DNA from: Sphingopyxis sp. Root154
GTDB taxonomy: Bacteria; Pseudomonadota; Alphaproteobacteria; Sphingomonadales; Sphingomonadaceae
Direction: 5' to 3'
Assembly (NCBI RefSeq): GCF_001427105.1
Contig: NZ_LMGI01000001.1
Coordinates: forward strand, 558,001-622,000
DNA: 64,000 nt
The position numbers and the translations under genes were made by a program. The stretch's first letter is position 1. Every line of letters starts with the position of its first letter. Of the stretch, positions 52,357 through 61,301 are shown one piece after another. The notes beneath the pieces were generated by a model. The model was not told the origin of the DNA and made no database searches. It saw only the letters and a program-made list of their open reading frames with translations.

Positions 52357-52686
52357 ATGAACAACGATTCAGCCCTGTTGGCCTTGGCCGCGCTCGCCCA
52401 TCCCACGCGCCTCAACGCATTCCGCCTGCTTGTGCAGCACGAGCCCGACGGCCTTTCGACCGGTGAACTCGTCGATGCCTCGGGCCTCTCGCAAAGCACC
52501 TTCTCAACGCACCTGGCGGTCCTCGTAAAGGCGGGCCTGGTGACATCGGAGAAGCGCGGCCGTCAGATCAACCAGCGCGCCGAGATCGATACGCTGCGCG
52601 GCCTGATGCTCTTCCTCGCCAAGGATTGCTGCGAGGGACGCGCCGAGCTTTGCGAGCCGCTGCTCGCCGAGCTGGCTTGCTGCTGA
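52357..52686 (+). CDS. arsR: ArsR-family arsenite-responsive repressor
   Basis: This is a 109-aa winged-helix repressor (LAALAHPTRLNAFRLLVQ, then ASGLSQSTFSTHLAVLVKAG). Cysteines lie only in the C-terminal part (DCCEGRAELCEP and the closing ACC). That indicates an arsenite site of the type formed by C-terminal Cys pairs rather than the classic helix-3 CVCDLC. It represses the downstream ars genes until As(III) binds. There is no ribosome site; a leaderless start is likely. It is first in the operon with arsC. Confidence 0.93.
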   Translation: MNNDSALLALAALAHPTRLNAFRLLVQHEPDGLSTGELVDASGLSQSTFSTHLAVLVKAGLVTSEKRGRQINQRAEIDTLRGLMLFLAKDCCEGRAELCEPLLAELACC

Positions 52687-52783
52687 GCGCGCGATCTCCA
52701 GACACGGCACGCCTTTGATTGCCCGAACGAATTCCAGCGTGCGCCTTTCTTCGCGCACGCCGCAACCCGATGAGGAGACGGAG

Positions 52784-53305
52784 ATGACCGACAAGACCTA
52801 TAATGTGTTGTTCCTGTGCACCGGTAACAGTGCGCGATCGATCCTTGCCGAGGCGCTGCTGAACCGGCTCGGAGAGGGACGCTTTCGCGCCTACAGCGCG
52901 GGCAGCTTCCCCAAGGGCGACGTCCATCCGCAGGCGCTCGCCCTGCTCGACGAGCTTGGCTTCGAGACGCAGGGCCTGCGCTCGAAAAGCTGGGACGAGT
53001 TTTCCGTTCCCGGTACGCCCGAATTCGATTTCATTTTCACCGTCTGCGACAATGCGGCTGGCGAGACATGCACGATCTGGCCTGGCAGGCCGATGAGCGC
53101 ACATTGGGGGATCGAGGACCCCGCCGCGGTCGAAGGCCCGGGTCAGCGGGAAGCGTTCGAACGCGCGCTCCATTATCTGTCGAACCGAATCTCGCTCTTC
53201 CTCGCGCTGCCCCACAACAGCATCGACGAAATGGCAATGGAACGGAAACTCAAGGAAATCGGCCGCACCGAAGGCTCGACGAGCGAAGCGGAGTCGGCCG
53301 AATGA
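52784..53305 (+). CDS. arsC: Arsenate reductase, low-molecular-weight phosphatase type
   Basis: This is a 173-aa protein with the CX5R loop LCTGNSARS near residue 12, and further cysteines in [12 protein letters not shown] for disulfide relay. It reduces arsenate to arsenite with thioredoxin or a similar thiol donor. ATG 52784 has GAGGAG about 7 nt upstream; the frame start at 52715 is spurious. Its stop overlaps the next gene by 4 nt (ATGA). A second, unrelated arsenate reductase type follows, so the operon holds two. Confidence 0.94.
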   Translation: MTDKTYNVLFLCTGNSARSILAEALLNRLGEGRFRAYSAGSFPKGDVHPQALALLDELGFETQGLRSKSWDEFSVPGTPEFDFIFTVCDNAAGETCTIWPGRPMSAHWGIEDPAAVEGPGQREAFERALHYLSNRISLFLALPHNSIDEMAMERKLKEIGRTEGSTSEAESAE

Positions 53306-53733
53306 CGACCGACATCATCATCTACCACAACCCCGAATGCGGAACCTCGCGCAACACGCTCGCGATGATCCGCAATGCCGGCATCGAGCCGCATGTTGTC
53401 GAGTATCTGAAGACCCCGCCCACGCGCGCGCTGCTGGAACAGCTGATCGAACGCGCAGGTATTGCCCCTCGCGCTCTCCTTCGCGAGAAGGGGACGCCTT
53501 TTGCCGAGCTTGGCCTCGGCGACGAGAGCCTCGGCGACGACGCGCTCATCGAGGCGATGATGGCGCATCCGATCCTGATCAACCGCCCGCTCGTCGTCTC
53601 GCCGCTCGGCGTGAAGCTCTGCCGTCCCTCGGAAGAGGTGCTCGACCTCATCCCCGCACAGCAGCGCGGCGCCTTTGCCAAGGAAGACGGCGAACAGGTT
53701 GTCGACGACGCCGGCAACCGCCTCCGCGCCTGA
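53302..53733 (+). CDS. arsC: Arsenate reductase, glutaredoxin-dependent (ArsC/Spx fold)
   Basis: This is a 143-aa ArsC of the thioredoxin-like fold. [20 protein letters not shown] carries the catalytic Cys (about residue 13), and [24 protein letters not shown] the Arg triad that binds arsenate. It reduces arsenate using glutathione/glutaredoxin. The start overlaps the preceding arsC by 4 nt, and acr3 follows after 11 nt. It is unrelated in sequence to the preceding reductase, so the two give redundancy or use different reductants. Confidence 0.95.
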   Translation: MTTDIIIYHNPECGTSRNTLAMIRNAGIEPHVVEYLKTPPTRALLEQLIERAGIAPRALLREKGTPFAELGLGDESLGDDALIEAMMAHPILINRPLVVSPLGVKLCRPSEEVLDLIPAQQRGAFAKEDGEQVVDDAGNRLRA

Positions 53734-53744
53734 GGAGAGATTCG

Positions 53745-54809
53745 ATGACGCAACCGAAGCGCGAACGCCTGTCGTTCCTCGACCGCTTTCTGACCATATG
53801 GATCTTCCTCGCGATGGCGCTGGGCGTGCTGCTCGGCTCGACCTTCGCCGGACTTCCCGCCGCAATCGACAGCCTCTCGTGGGGCTCGACCAATATCCCG
53901 ATCGCGATGGGCCTCATTCTGATGATGTATCCGCCGCTGGCGCGCGTCCGCTACGAAGAGCTGCCGCGGGTGTTCGAGGACAAACGGGTCCTCGCGATCT
54001 CGCTGATCCAGAACTGGATCATCGGCCCCGCCCTGATGTTCGCGCTCGCGGTCATCTTCCTGTCCGACAAGCCGGAATATATGACCGGCCTGATCCTCAT
54101 CGGCCTCGCGCGCTGCATCGCGATGGTGATCGTCTGGAACCAGCTCGCGAAAGGCGACAATCAATATGTAGCCGCGCTCGTCGCCTTCAACTCGATCTTC
54201 CAGATCCTGTTCTTCAGCGTCTACGCCTGGTTCTTCCTCACGATCCTGCCACCGCTGTTCGGGCTCGAAAGCATCGTCATCGACGTCAGCTTCTGGACCG
54301 TTGCTGAGGCGGTGCTCATCTACTTGGGTATCCCGTTCGCTGCAGGATATCTAACCCGCAGATGGCTTGCCGGCACCAAGGGCAATGACTGGTACGAGAC
54401 GCGCTTCCTGCCAAGGATCGCCCCGATCACGCTCGTCGCGCTGCTCTTCACGATCGTTGCCATGTTCAGTCTCAAAGGCGGCGAGATCGTCACCATTCCG
54501 GGCGACGTCGTGCGGATCGCGATCCCGCTCACCATCTATTTCGTCGTGCAGTTCGTCATCAGCTTCTGGATGGGCAAGCTCATCGAAGCCGATTATCCGC
54601 GCACGACGGCGGTCGCCTTCACCGCGGCAGGCAATAATTTCGAGCTTGCGATCGCTGTCGCCATCGCAGCCTTTGGCCTTGCCTCGCCGGTCGCCTTCGC
54701 CGCGGTCATCGGGCCGCTTGTCGAGGTCCCAGTACTCATCCTGCTGGTGAGCGTCGCCTTCTGGTTCGGACGGCGCTGGTTTCCCGCGACCACTCCAGCG
54801 AAAGGTTGA
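53745..54809 (+). CDS. acr3: Arsenite efflux permease ACR3
   Basis: This is a 354-aa membrane protein of the ACR3/BASS superfamily with ten helices. Key stretches are [29 protein letters not shown] with the essential Cys in the fourth helix, and the [21 protein letters not shown] core with the conserved Glu. It extrudes arsenite by proton antiport. ATG 53745 has GAGGAGAG upstream; longer frames overlap arsC. It is the efflux step for arsenite produced by the two reductases. Confidence 0.96.
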   Translation: MTQPKRERLSFLDRFLTIWIFLAMALGVLLGSTFAGLPAAIDSLSWGSTNIPIAMGLILMMYPPLARVRYEELPRVFEDKRVLAISLIQNWIIGPALMFALAVIFLSDKPEYMTGLILIGLARCIAMVIVWNQLAKGDNQYVAALVAFNSIFQILFFSVYAWFFLTILPPLFGLESIVIDVSFWTVAEAVLIYLGIPFAAGYLTRRWLAGTKGNDWYETRFLPRIAPITLVALLFTIVAMFSLKGGEIVTIPGDVVRIAIPLTIYFVVQFVISFWMGKLIEADYPRTTAVAFTAAGNNFELAIAVAIAAFGLASPVAFAAVIGPLVEVPVLILLVSVAFWFGRRWFPATTPAKG

Positions 54810-54814
54810 CCATT

Positions 54815-55570
54815 ATGTCCGGCACGGCCTTTTCCCGCCTGCGCACGCTCGCCGATCCCGACCATCTTCCGGCGCTGCGTCCCGAATTTATCCGGTCCTC
54901 GCCCGGCCTCGGCCTTGGCCCGCTCGATCCGGCGCCGCGCATCCTCCTACTCTACGGGTCGCTTCGCGAGCGCTCCTACTCGCGGCTCGTCGTCGAGGAA
55001 ACCGCGCGCCTGCTCCAGCTTTTCGGCTGCGAGACGCGCATCTTCGACCCGTCCGACCTTCCGCTTCCAGACCAGGTCGCTGACGACGATCATCCGGCGG
55101 TTGAGGAGCTGCGCCAGCATTCGATCTGGTCAGAAGGCCAGGTCTGGTGCAGCCCCGAGCGTCACGGCCAGATTACCGGGATCATGAAGGCCCAGGTCGA
55201 TCATTTGCCGCTTGCCTACAAGGGCCTCCGCCCGACACAGGGGCGAACGCTCGCGGTAATGCAGGTCTCGGCGGGCTCGCAGTCTTTCAACAGCGTGAAC
55301 ACGCTGCGTATCCTTGGCCGCTGGATGCGCATGATTACAATCCCCAACCAGTCGAGCGTGGCGAAAGCCTATCAGGAGTTCGACGAAGCGGGCCGCATGC
55401 TGCCATCGAATTATTATGACCGGATTGTCGATGTCGCCGAGGAACTGGTACGGTTCACCGTGCTGACCCGCAGCCATGCCGATCAGCTGGTTGACCGTTA
55501 TTCGGAGCGAAAAGATCGGCACGAGCCGGTGGTGACGCCAGCGCAAATGGCTAATCTACCCGGAGCATAA
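54815..55570 (+). CDS. arsH: ArsH organoarsenical oxidase (NADPH-FMN reductase family)
   Basis: This is a 251-aa flavodoxin-like protein with the FMN phosphate site [15 protein letters not shown] (about residues 45-60). The ArsH-specific [21 protein letters not shown] and [21 protein letters not shown] also appear. It oxidises trivalent organoarsenicals and can act as a flavin/quinone reductase. ATG 54815 has AAAGG upstream and follows the acr3 stop by 5 nt. It is last in the operon and converges on hemA. Confidence 0.95.
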   Translation: MSGTAFSRLRTLADPDHLPALRPEFIRSSPGLGLGPLDPAPRILLLYGSLRERSYSRLVVEETARLLQLFGCETRIFDPSDLPLPDQVADDDHPAVEELRQHSIWSEGQVWCSPERHGQITGIMKAQVDHLPLAYKGLRPTQGRTLAVMQVSAGSQSFNSVNTLRILGRWMRMITIPNQSSVAKAYQEFDEAGRMLPSNYYDRIVDVAEELVRFTVLTRSHADQLVDRYSERKDRHEPVVTPAQMANLPGA

Positions 55571-55580
55571 ATGCGCTTCA

Positions 55581-56795
55581 TCAAGCGGCGATCGGCATGC
55601 GATATGGAAAGTACCAAGCGGCGAGCGCCGCCGTCAGCGCTTTCATTTCATTCTCGCCGTGCAGTGGGCCGGGCGTGAAGCGAAGCCGCTCGGTTCCACG
55701 CGGCACCGTTGGATAGTTGATCGGCTGAACATAGACGCCATGCTCGATGAGTAGATGGTCGCTGAGCGCCTTGGCGTGGATGGGATCGCCCACGAGGAGC
55801 GGCACGATATGCGTGTCGCTCGGCAAGACCGGCAGCCCCGCGGCCCGAAACAGCGACTTAAGCCGCTGAGCGGCGGCCTGCTGGCCTTCGCGTTCACACG
55901 TCGACGCCTTCAGGTGGCGCACGCTGGCGAGCGCGCCGGCGGCGAGAACTGGCGACAGCGAGGTCGTAAAGATAAAGCCCGGTGCATAGCTGCGAATGCA
56001 GTCGATGACTGCGAGGTCCGCGGCGACATAACCGCCCATGACGCCGAAAGCCTTGGCGAGCGTGCCCTCGATCACGCTAACGCGGTGCGCCACTTCATCG
56101 CGCTCCGATATACCGCCCCCGCGCGGGCCATACATGCCAACGGCATGGACCTCGTCGAGATAGGTGAGAGCTTGATAGCGATCCGCCAGATCGCAGATCG
56201 CGGCGATCGGTGCGACATCGCCGTCCATCGAATAGACGCTCTCGAAGGCGATGAGCTTGGGCCGCGCGGGGTCGGTTTCGGCAAGCAGCGCCTCAAGATG
56301 CGCCAGATCATTATGGCGGAAAATCTTCCGTTCGCATCCCGCGTTGCGAATGCCGGCAATCATGCTGGCATGATTGAGCTCGTCCGAAAAGATCACGCAG
56401 CCGGGCAGGAGCTTGCCGAGCGTTGCCAGCGTGGCATCGTTCGACACATAGCCCGAAGTAAAGAGGAGCGCGCTTTCCTTGCCATGGAGATCGGCGAGTT
56501 CGCGCTCGAGTTCGATATGATAATGGGTGTTGCCGCTGATATTGCGTGTGCCGCCCGAGCCGGCGCCGACGTCGGCGATCGCGGCCTCCATTGCCTCGAG
56601 TACCTCCGGGTGCTGCCCCATGCCGAGATAGTCGTTCGAGCACCAGACGGTGATCGACTTTGCTTCTCCGGCCGCATCGAACCAGCGCGCGCCGGGATAG
56701 GCGCCGCGGTCGCGCAGGATGTCGACGAACACCCGATAGCGCCCCTCGTCGTGCAGGCGCGAGATCGCATCGCTGAAAATCTGGTCGTAGCGCAT
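55581..56795 (-). CDS. hemA: 5-aminolevulinate synthase
   Basis: This is a 404-aa PLP enzyme that condenses glycine with succinyl-CoA, the first haem step in alphaproteobacteria. [14 protein letters not shown] starts the family region. [26 protein letters not shown] and the PLP lysine in [14 protein letters not shown] (about residue 244) are present, and FTTSLSP follows. ATG 56795 gives the usual N-terminus, with GGGG about 8 nt upstream; the frame extends 20 codons further. Being grouped with hemN and the cco genes, it may be a second, low-oxygen-responsive copy. An inverted repeat CCTGGC-N8-GCCAGG (56831-56850) lies upstream as a possible operator. Confidence 0.95.
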   Translation of the reverse strand: MRYDQIFSDAISRLHDEGRYRVFVDILRDRGAYPGARWFDAAGEAKSITVWCSNDYLGMGQHPEVLEAMEAAIADVGAGSGGTRNISGNTHYHIELERELADLHGKESALLFTSGYVSNDATLATLGKLLPGCVIFSDELNHASMIAGIRNAGCERKIFRHNDLAHLEALLAETDPARPKLIAFESVYSMDGDVAPIAAICDLADRYQALTYLDEVHAVGMYGPRGGGISERDEVAHRVSVIEGTLAKAFGVMGGYVAADLAVIDCIRSYAPGFIFTTSLSPVLAAGALASVRHLKASTCEREGQQAAAQRLKSLFRAAGLPVLPSDTHIVPLLVGDPIHAKALSDHLLIEHGVYVQPINYPTVPRGTERLRFTPGPLHGENEMKALTAALAAWYFPYRMPIAA

Positions 56796-56922
56796 AGGCA
56801 TGCCCCCAAAGGTCGGAATAGCCGGGATACCCTGGCTTCTATCTGCCAGGCGCATCCGCTTCCCATTAGGAATAACACGTACAGGCCAGCCGGAGATTTC
56901 GCCGGTTAGCGGGCGATTTGTG

Positions 56923-58278
56923 TCATCCTACGTTTGCTGTGCTACCTGCACAGAGGGAAGCCGTAGGTTCGAGGTCGTCGCGCATGATCGCGCCGCGATG
57001 GCGGTCGAATTGCGCGGCGATCAGCCGGGCGTAGGGCAGACCATCATCCTCGACGACGAGCCTCTCATCGTCCCAGCGAAGGATATGCAGGCGCTCGAAG
57101 GCTGAGAGCGCGGTCCTCGCAGACCGTAGCCAACCCGCCTCAAGACATGCGGTCCCCTGGCACAGCAACTCCCTGATGATCCGTCCGCGCTCGCGGTCAT
57201 CGGCGTCGATCGCAGCGCCGCGAACAGCCGTCAGCTGGCCGGCCGCGATGAGGTCGCGATAGACGCCTGCGCGCTTTTCGTTCTGCACGATGAGATCGGG
57301 AAACCGGCTGATCGCACTGGCACCGATGCCGATCAGCACCGGGCTGTCATCTTCGGTAAAGCCCTGAAAATTGCGGCTCACCCGCCCCTCGCGCGCGGCG
57401 TCGGCAAGCGGATCGGAAGGCAGCGCAAAATGATCGAATCCGACGGGAACATAGCCCGCTTCGGTCAGGCGCTCATAACCGCGCCAAGCCTGCTCAAAGC
57501 GCAATTTGTGATCGGGCAGATTGCTGGCGTCGATCTGGCGCTGGCGCGGAATCATGTGCGGAAGATGCGCATAGCCAAAAAGCGATATCCGGCTCGGCGC
57601 GAGACGGATCGTTTCTTCGAGCGTGTCGTCGAGATCGGCGAGGGTCTGACCGGGCAGGCCGTACATCAGATCGAAATTGATGGCGTTGATATCGCGCAGC
57701 CTCAGCCCGGCAACGACGCGTTCGATGTGCGACAGTGGCTGGATGCGGCCGATTGCCTGCTGGATGTGCGGCGCGAAGGTCTGGACGCCGAGGCTGACGC
57801 GCGTGACGTGGGCGGCGGCGAGAACGAGCGCCCATTCGGCGGAGAAGCCGCGCGGATCGAGTTCGATCGATATCTCGGGACGATGAGCGTCGAAGAGAGT
57901 GAGCAGAAGATCGAGCAGGCGCACGAGCTCGACCGGCGCGATCGCATTGGGGCTGCCGCCACCGAATGCGATCCGCTGGACGCGCCCGCGGCCCCCGAGC
58001 CGCTTGGCGACGAGAGATATCTCCGACTGGAGCGCGGCAAGATAGTCGGCGAGCCGATGCTTGCGGCCCGCTGCACCGGTGTTGCAACCGCAGTACCAGC
58101 AAATCTGCTCGCAGAAGGGAATATGGACATAAAGCGAGATAGGCGTCCCAGCTCCGACGGCGTCGAGCGCCCGGTTATAGGCTTCCTTGCCAACGTCGTC
58201 GGCGAATTCCATTGCCGTAGGATAGCTGGTGTATCGCGGCACGGGCTGGGCGAGCAGATCGGGATGATAGGACCACAT
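56923..58278 (-). CDS. hemN: Oxygen-independent coproporphyrinogen III dehydrogenase
   Basis: This is a 451-aa radical-SAM enzyme that decarboxylates coproporphyrinogen III without oxygen. The PRYTSYPTA lead and the cluster motif [10 protein letters not shown] (about residues 56-65) are typical of true HemN rather than HemW/HutW. ELDPRGFS and [18 protein letters not shown] follow, and the C-terminal HemN domain is complete. No ribosome site precedes ATG 58278. A -10-like TCTAAA about 10 nt upstream plus an FNR-type box suggest a near-leaderless, low-oxygen-induced transcript. Confidence 0.95.
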   Translation of the reverse strand: MWSYHPDLLAQPVPRYTSYPTAMEFADDVGKEAYNRALDAVGAGTPISLYVHIPFCEQICWYCGCNTGAAGRKHRLADYLAALQSEISLVAKRLGGRGRVQRIAFGGGSPNAIAPVELVRLLDLLLTLFDAHRPEISIELDPRGFSAEWALVLAAAHVTRVSLGVQTFAPHIQQAIGRIQPLSHIERVVAGLRLRDINAINFDLMYGLPGQTLADLDDTLEETIRLAPSRISLFGYAHLPHMIPRQRQIDASNLPDHKLRFEQAWRGYERLTEAGYVPVGFDHFALPSDPLADAAREGRVSRNFQGFTEDDSPVLIGIGASAISRFPDLIVQNEKRAGVYRDLIAAGQLTAVRGAAIDADDRERGRIIRELLCQGTACLEAGWLRSARTALSAFERLHILRWDDERLVVEDDGLPYARLIAAQFDRHRGAIMRDDLEPTASLCAGSTANVG

Positions 58279-58312
58279 GCGGGGACTTTAGATGCTGCCG
58301 GGAGCGACGACA

Positions 58313-58326
58313 TTGACCGGGATCAA
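58313..58326 (-). promoter_or_regulatory. FNR-type box upstream of hemN
   Basis: TTGACCGGGATCAA matches TTGAT-N4-ATCAA at 9 of 10 defined bases. Its centre is about 40 nt upstream of a start site predicted from the -10-like TCTAAA at 58287-58292. That is where a class II FNR activator binds. It fits oxygen-dependent control of hemN beside the cbb3 oxidase genes. Confidence 0.7.
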
Positions 58327-58337
58327 CATCGGCGACC

Positions 58338-58571
58338 TCAGCAGCATCGCCCCCTTTTGCCGGCCGATTTTTCGCGGCGGTCGTTGACAGCATGACAGGC
58401 CTTGGCGCAGGCGCTGCCATCGTTTCGCGGAGCGGCAGGATCGGCGGGCAGGACGAGATTATGCGCGCCGCCGCCGCATGCCGGAATGCGCACTATCCGC
58501 GCGTCGGTCGCAAGCGGCGCTAGAGCTAGCCCGGCGACGACGGCGACGGTGCTGATCCGGCGTGCGATCAT
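58338..58571 (-). CDS. Small Cys-rich exported protein at the end of the cco cluster
   Basis: This is a 77-aa protein with a signal peptide (STVAVVAGLALAPLATDA). It is followed by a short mature part with five Cys (IPACGGGAHN, GSACAKACHAVNDRR, GRCC) and His residues. The CxxxCH arrangement resembles a metal or haem ligand set but is not a standard CxxCH. The start overlaps the ccoS stop by 4 nt (ATGA), which ties it to the oxidase maturation operon. Function is unknown; copper handling in the periplasm is a reasonable guess. I recall similar short genes after ccoS in related bacteria, without a name. Confidence 0.75.
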   Translation of the reverse strand: MIARRISTVAVVAGLALAPLATDARIVRIPACGGGAHNLVLPADPAAPRNDGSACAKACHAVNDRREKSAGKRGRCC

Positions 58572-58723
58572 GACGGCCGGTCTTCTTCTTCCTCGACGAA
58601 AATGCGCAGAGCAGCGCCATCCAGATCATCGAACTGCCCTTGCCGCAGCGACCAGAAAAAGGCGGCAAGGCCCAGTAGGCCAAGACCGAGCGCGATCGGA
58701 ATGAGGACGAGAACGCCGTTCAC
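58568..58723 (-). CDS. ccoS: cbb3 oxidase maturation protein CcoS
   Basis: This is a 51-aa single-helix protein with a GTG start. Its translation begins with VLVLIPIALGLGLLGLAAFF, then WSLRQGQFDDLDGAALRI, and ends in an acidic tail. That is the standard CcoS pattern of a membrane helix plus DDLDG. CcoS is needed for cofactor insertion into the cbb3 oxidase. It overlaps ccoI by 4 nt (GTGA) and the next small gene by 4 nt (ATGA). It is below usual gene-length cutoffs and easily missed. Confidence 0.93.
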   Translation of the reverse strand: MNGVLVLIPIALGLGLLGLAAFFWSLRQGQFDDLDGAALRIFVEEEEDRPS

Positions 58724-60834
58724 CGCAGGGCTCTTTTGAGACGCAGCGCGTTGCCGACGACGATCAGCGACGAGCCCGACATCGCAATGGCGGCAACCAG
58801 CGGCGTCACGAGTCCCAGGAAGGCAAGCGGCACCGCGACCGCATTATAGCAGATCGCAAGGATGAAATTTTGCCGCACGATCGCCTGCGTCCTTCGTGCC
58901 ATACAGATCGTCTGCACCACCGGCATCAGGCGGTCGCCGAGGAATATGCAATCGGCGGCATTTTTTCCGACGTCGCTCGCCGACCCTGGCGCCATCGACG
59001 CGTGCCCGGCCGCAAGCGCCGGTCCATCATTGAGACCGTCGCCGATCATCAGCACCATCCGGCCCTTTCCTGCATGGCGCGCGATGGCCGCGAGCTTGTC
59101 CTGCGGACTCATGCCGGTCTGGGCGGTTAATCCCAGTTCACGCGCGACAGGCGCAACCGCTTCGGCGCGATCGCCCGAGAGAATCATGGCGGGGATGCCT
59201 TCGGCGCGCAGCGCATCGACCGCCTCGCGGGCATCGGGACGCAGCCGGTCGGCAAATCGGATGATCGCAGCCGACTGGCCATCGACAGCGAGTTCGGTAG
59301 CCAGCGCATCGCCGCCGATCGAGTCATGCGGCCGTCCCAGGGTCACTCGGCTTTCGGCCCAGCGCGCCTCGACCCCGAAGCCCGGCGTTTCGCAGAGCGA
59401 CTGGACGTCGGCCGGTCGCACATCATGGTCCTTGAGGCCGCGGGTCAGCGCCTCGCTCAGCGGATGCCGGCTGGCTTGGGCAAGCGCGAGGATCAGCGAC
59501 TTCAAGCCGATGTCGAGCCTCTCGATCCCCATAGCCTCGGGCCGCCCCAGCGTAAGCGTGCCGGTCTTGTCGATAAGAGCGAGGTCGACCTCGGCCAGCC
59601 GTTCGAGCGCGGAGCCGTCCTTGATCAGCACGCCCCGGCGCATCAGCTCGCCCGCCGCGACGATCTGCGCCGCGGGTACCGCGAGACCTAGCGCACAGGG
59701 GCAGGTGATGATGAGGACCGCGGCGGCGATCAACAGGCTATGGTGCCACCCTGCCCCCGCGATCATCCAGCCAGCAAAGGCCATCAGGGCAAGGCAGTGG
59801 ACGGCAGGGGCGTAGAGGCGCGCCGCACGGTCCGCAATACGGACATAGCGCGACTTCCCCTGTGCCGCCTCGCCCATGAGGCGGGCGATATCGGCGATCG
59901 CCGTGTCGGCGCCCGCTGCCGTGACGCGAACCTTGAGGGGTGCATCGATGTTGAGCGTCCCTGCATGAACGGGATCGCCGAGCCGAACCGCCTGCGGCGC
60001 GCTTTCGCCCGTCAAAAGCGAAAGGTCGATGCTGCTCGATCCACCCGCGACGACGCCGTCCGCTGCAAGCCGTTCGCCGGCGGCAATGAGCATGACCATG
60101 CCCGGCTCGAGCGCGGTGGCATCGACCCAGTGCGTAGACCGTTCGTGGCGGAAGACCATCGCGCCGGTGCCCATGTTGCGCAAAAGAGCCGAAACCCCGC
60201 CGCGCGCGCGGTCGCGCATCACACTGTCGAGCCACCGGCCGCACAAGAGAAAGAAGAGAAGCATGACCGCGCCGTCGAAATAGGCGTGCGCGCCGTGCGT
60301 CAGCGTTTCGTAAAGGCTGATCGTGCTGACGAGCAGAACCCCGATGCTGATCGGGACGTCCATATTGGTCTGGCGGTGGCGGAGCGCGCCCCATGCCGAC
60401 CGAAAAAAGGGCCTCCCGGCATAGGCGATCGTCGGCAAGGCGATCAGCGCCGAAAGCCAGTGGAACAGGTCGCGGGTGGTCCCCGTCGCGCCCGACCAGA
60501 CGGAGACCGAGAGCAGCATGATATTCATCATGGCAAAGCCCGACACCGCGACGGCGCGAAGGAGCGCACGGCTGTTTGCGGCGTCGGCGTCCACGTCCTC
60601 GGGCCCCTTGCCGATCGGATGCGCGTCGAAGCCGAGGGTAGCGAAAGCGCCTACGAGGTCGGGGACCTGCGCGTCGGGCAGGCACGAAAGATGGACGCGC
60701 TTCTCGGTGAAGTTCACGCGAGCGGCAGCGATGCGGCGGTCGCGTACCAGCCCCTGCTCGAGCTTGGCGATGCATCCGGCGCAGCGGATATCAGGAACGG
60801 CGAAATCGCGCTCGATCAGAGCGTCGGCGCTCAT
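58720..60834 (-). CDS. ccoI: Copper-transporting P-type ATPase of cbb3 assembly
   Basis: This is a 704-aa P1B ATPase (FixI/CcoI). One N-terminal metal-binding domain (DIRCAGCIAKLE) is present. The membrane CPC motif lies in ITCPCALGLAVPAAQ, the phosphorylated Asp in DKTGTLTLGRP, TGESAP marks the actuator domain, and MIGDGLNDGPALA the hinge. It exports copper to the periplasm for delivery to the oxidase. ATG 60834 overlaps the ccoH stop by 4 nt (ATGA); a 24-codon upstream extension is antisense-like. It is the standard partner of ccoGHS. Confidence 0.95.
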   Translation of the reverse strand: MSADALIERDFAVPDIRCAGCIAKLEQGLVRDRRIAAARVNFTEKRVHLSCLPDAQVPDLVGAFATLGFDAHPIGKGPEDVDADAANSRALLRAVAVSGFAMMNIMLLSVSVWSGATGTTRDLFHWLSALIALPTIAYAGRPFFRSAWGALRHRQTNMDVPISIGVLLVSTISLYETLTHGAHAYFDGAVMLLFFLLCGRWLDSVMRDRARGGVSALLRNMGTGAMVFRHERSTHWVDATALEPGMVMLIAAGERLAADGVVAGGSSSIDLSLLTGESAPQAVRLGDPVHAGTLNIDAPLKVRVTAAGADTAIADIARLMGEAAQGKSRYVRIADRAARLYAPAVHCLALMAFAGWMIAGAGWHHSLLIAAAVLIITCPCALGLAVPAAQIVAAGELMRRGVLIKDGSALERLAEVDLALIDKTGTLTLGRPEAMGIERLDIGLKSLILALAQASRHPLSEALTRGLKDHDVRPADVQSLCETPGFGVEARWAESRVTLGRPHDSIGGDALATELAVDGQSAAIIRFADRLRPDAREAVDALRAEGIPAMILSGDRAEAVAPVARELGLTAQTGMSPQDKLAAIARHAGKGRMVLMIGDGLNDGPALAAGHASMAPGSASDVGKNAADCIFLGDRLMPVVQTICMARRTQAIVRQNFILAICYNAVAVPLAFLGLVTPLVAAIAMSGSSLIVVGNALRLKRALR

Positions 60835-61301
60835 TGCACATCCTTCCGGTAACGCGCTTCTTCGGCGCCGTGGCGGATGATGAGGTCGAGCCGCCAGCGC
60901 CCCCACGCCAGCGGCTCGACCGAGCGCATCACGCCGCCCGCCGCGGGCTCGAATTGGAGCGCGGCGGGCGCGGTACGCCCAACTGGGTGACTGACGGTCG
61001 CCGACACGACAAGGTCGCCGAGCGGCGTGTCATTTTTCCGAACCGTCAACAGGACATGCCGCGCGGGATCGAGGCTGACCGTCTCGCTCCACGCCAATCG
61101 GTCCTGCACGTCGGCCCGTTTCAGCCATTCGTTATAGTGCTGGCTCGCGACATAGCTGTTATCGACGACCGTCCCCCCGAAGGTCGAGGAAGCGAGCCGC
61201 GCCATCGTGAAATTGACGGTCATCACGACGGCGAAGAAGGCAACGAGGATCGCGGTCATATGCCAGCCGGTAAAGGCCTTGGCGGCGGGGCGGTCGGTCA
61301 T
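60831..61301 (-). CDS. ccoH: cbb3 oxidase assembly protein CcoH (FixH)
   Basis: This is a 156-aa protein with one N-terminal membrane helix (MTAILVAFFAVVMTVNFTMA). A periplasmic domain follows, beginning SSTFGGTVVDNSYVASQHYN, the diagnostic FixH phrase. It stabilises the assembling cbb3 complex. ATG 61301 overlaps the ccoG stop by 4 nt. A long frame running on upstream is antisense to ccoG and not coding. Confidence 0.94.
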   Translation of the reverse strand: MTDRPAAKAFTGWHMTAILVAFFAVVMTVNFTMARLASSTFGGTVVDNSYVASQHYNEWLKRADVQDRLAWSETVSLDPARHVLLTVRKNDTPLGDLVVSATVSHPVGRTAPAALQFEPAAGGVMRSVEPLAWGRWRLDLIIRHGAEEARYRKDVQ

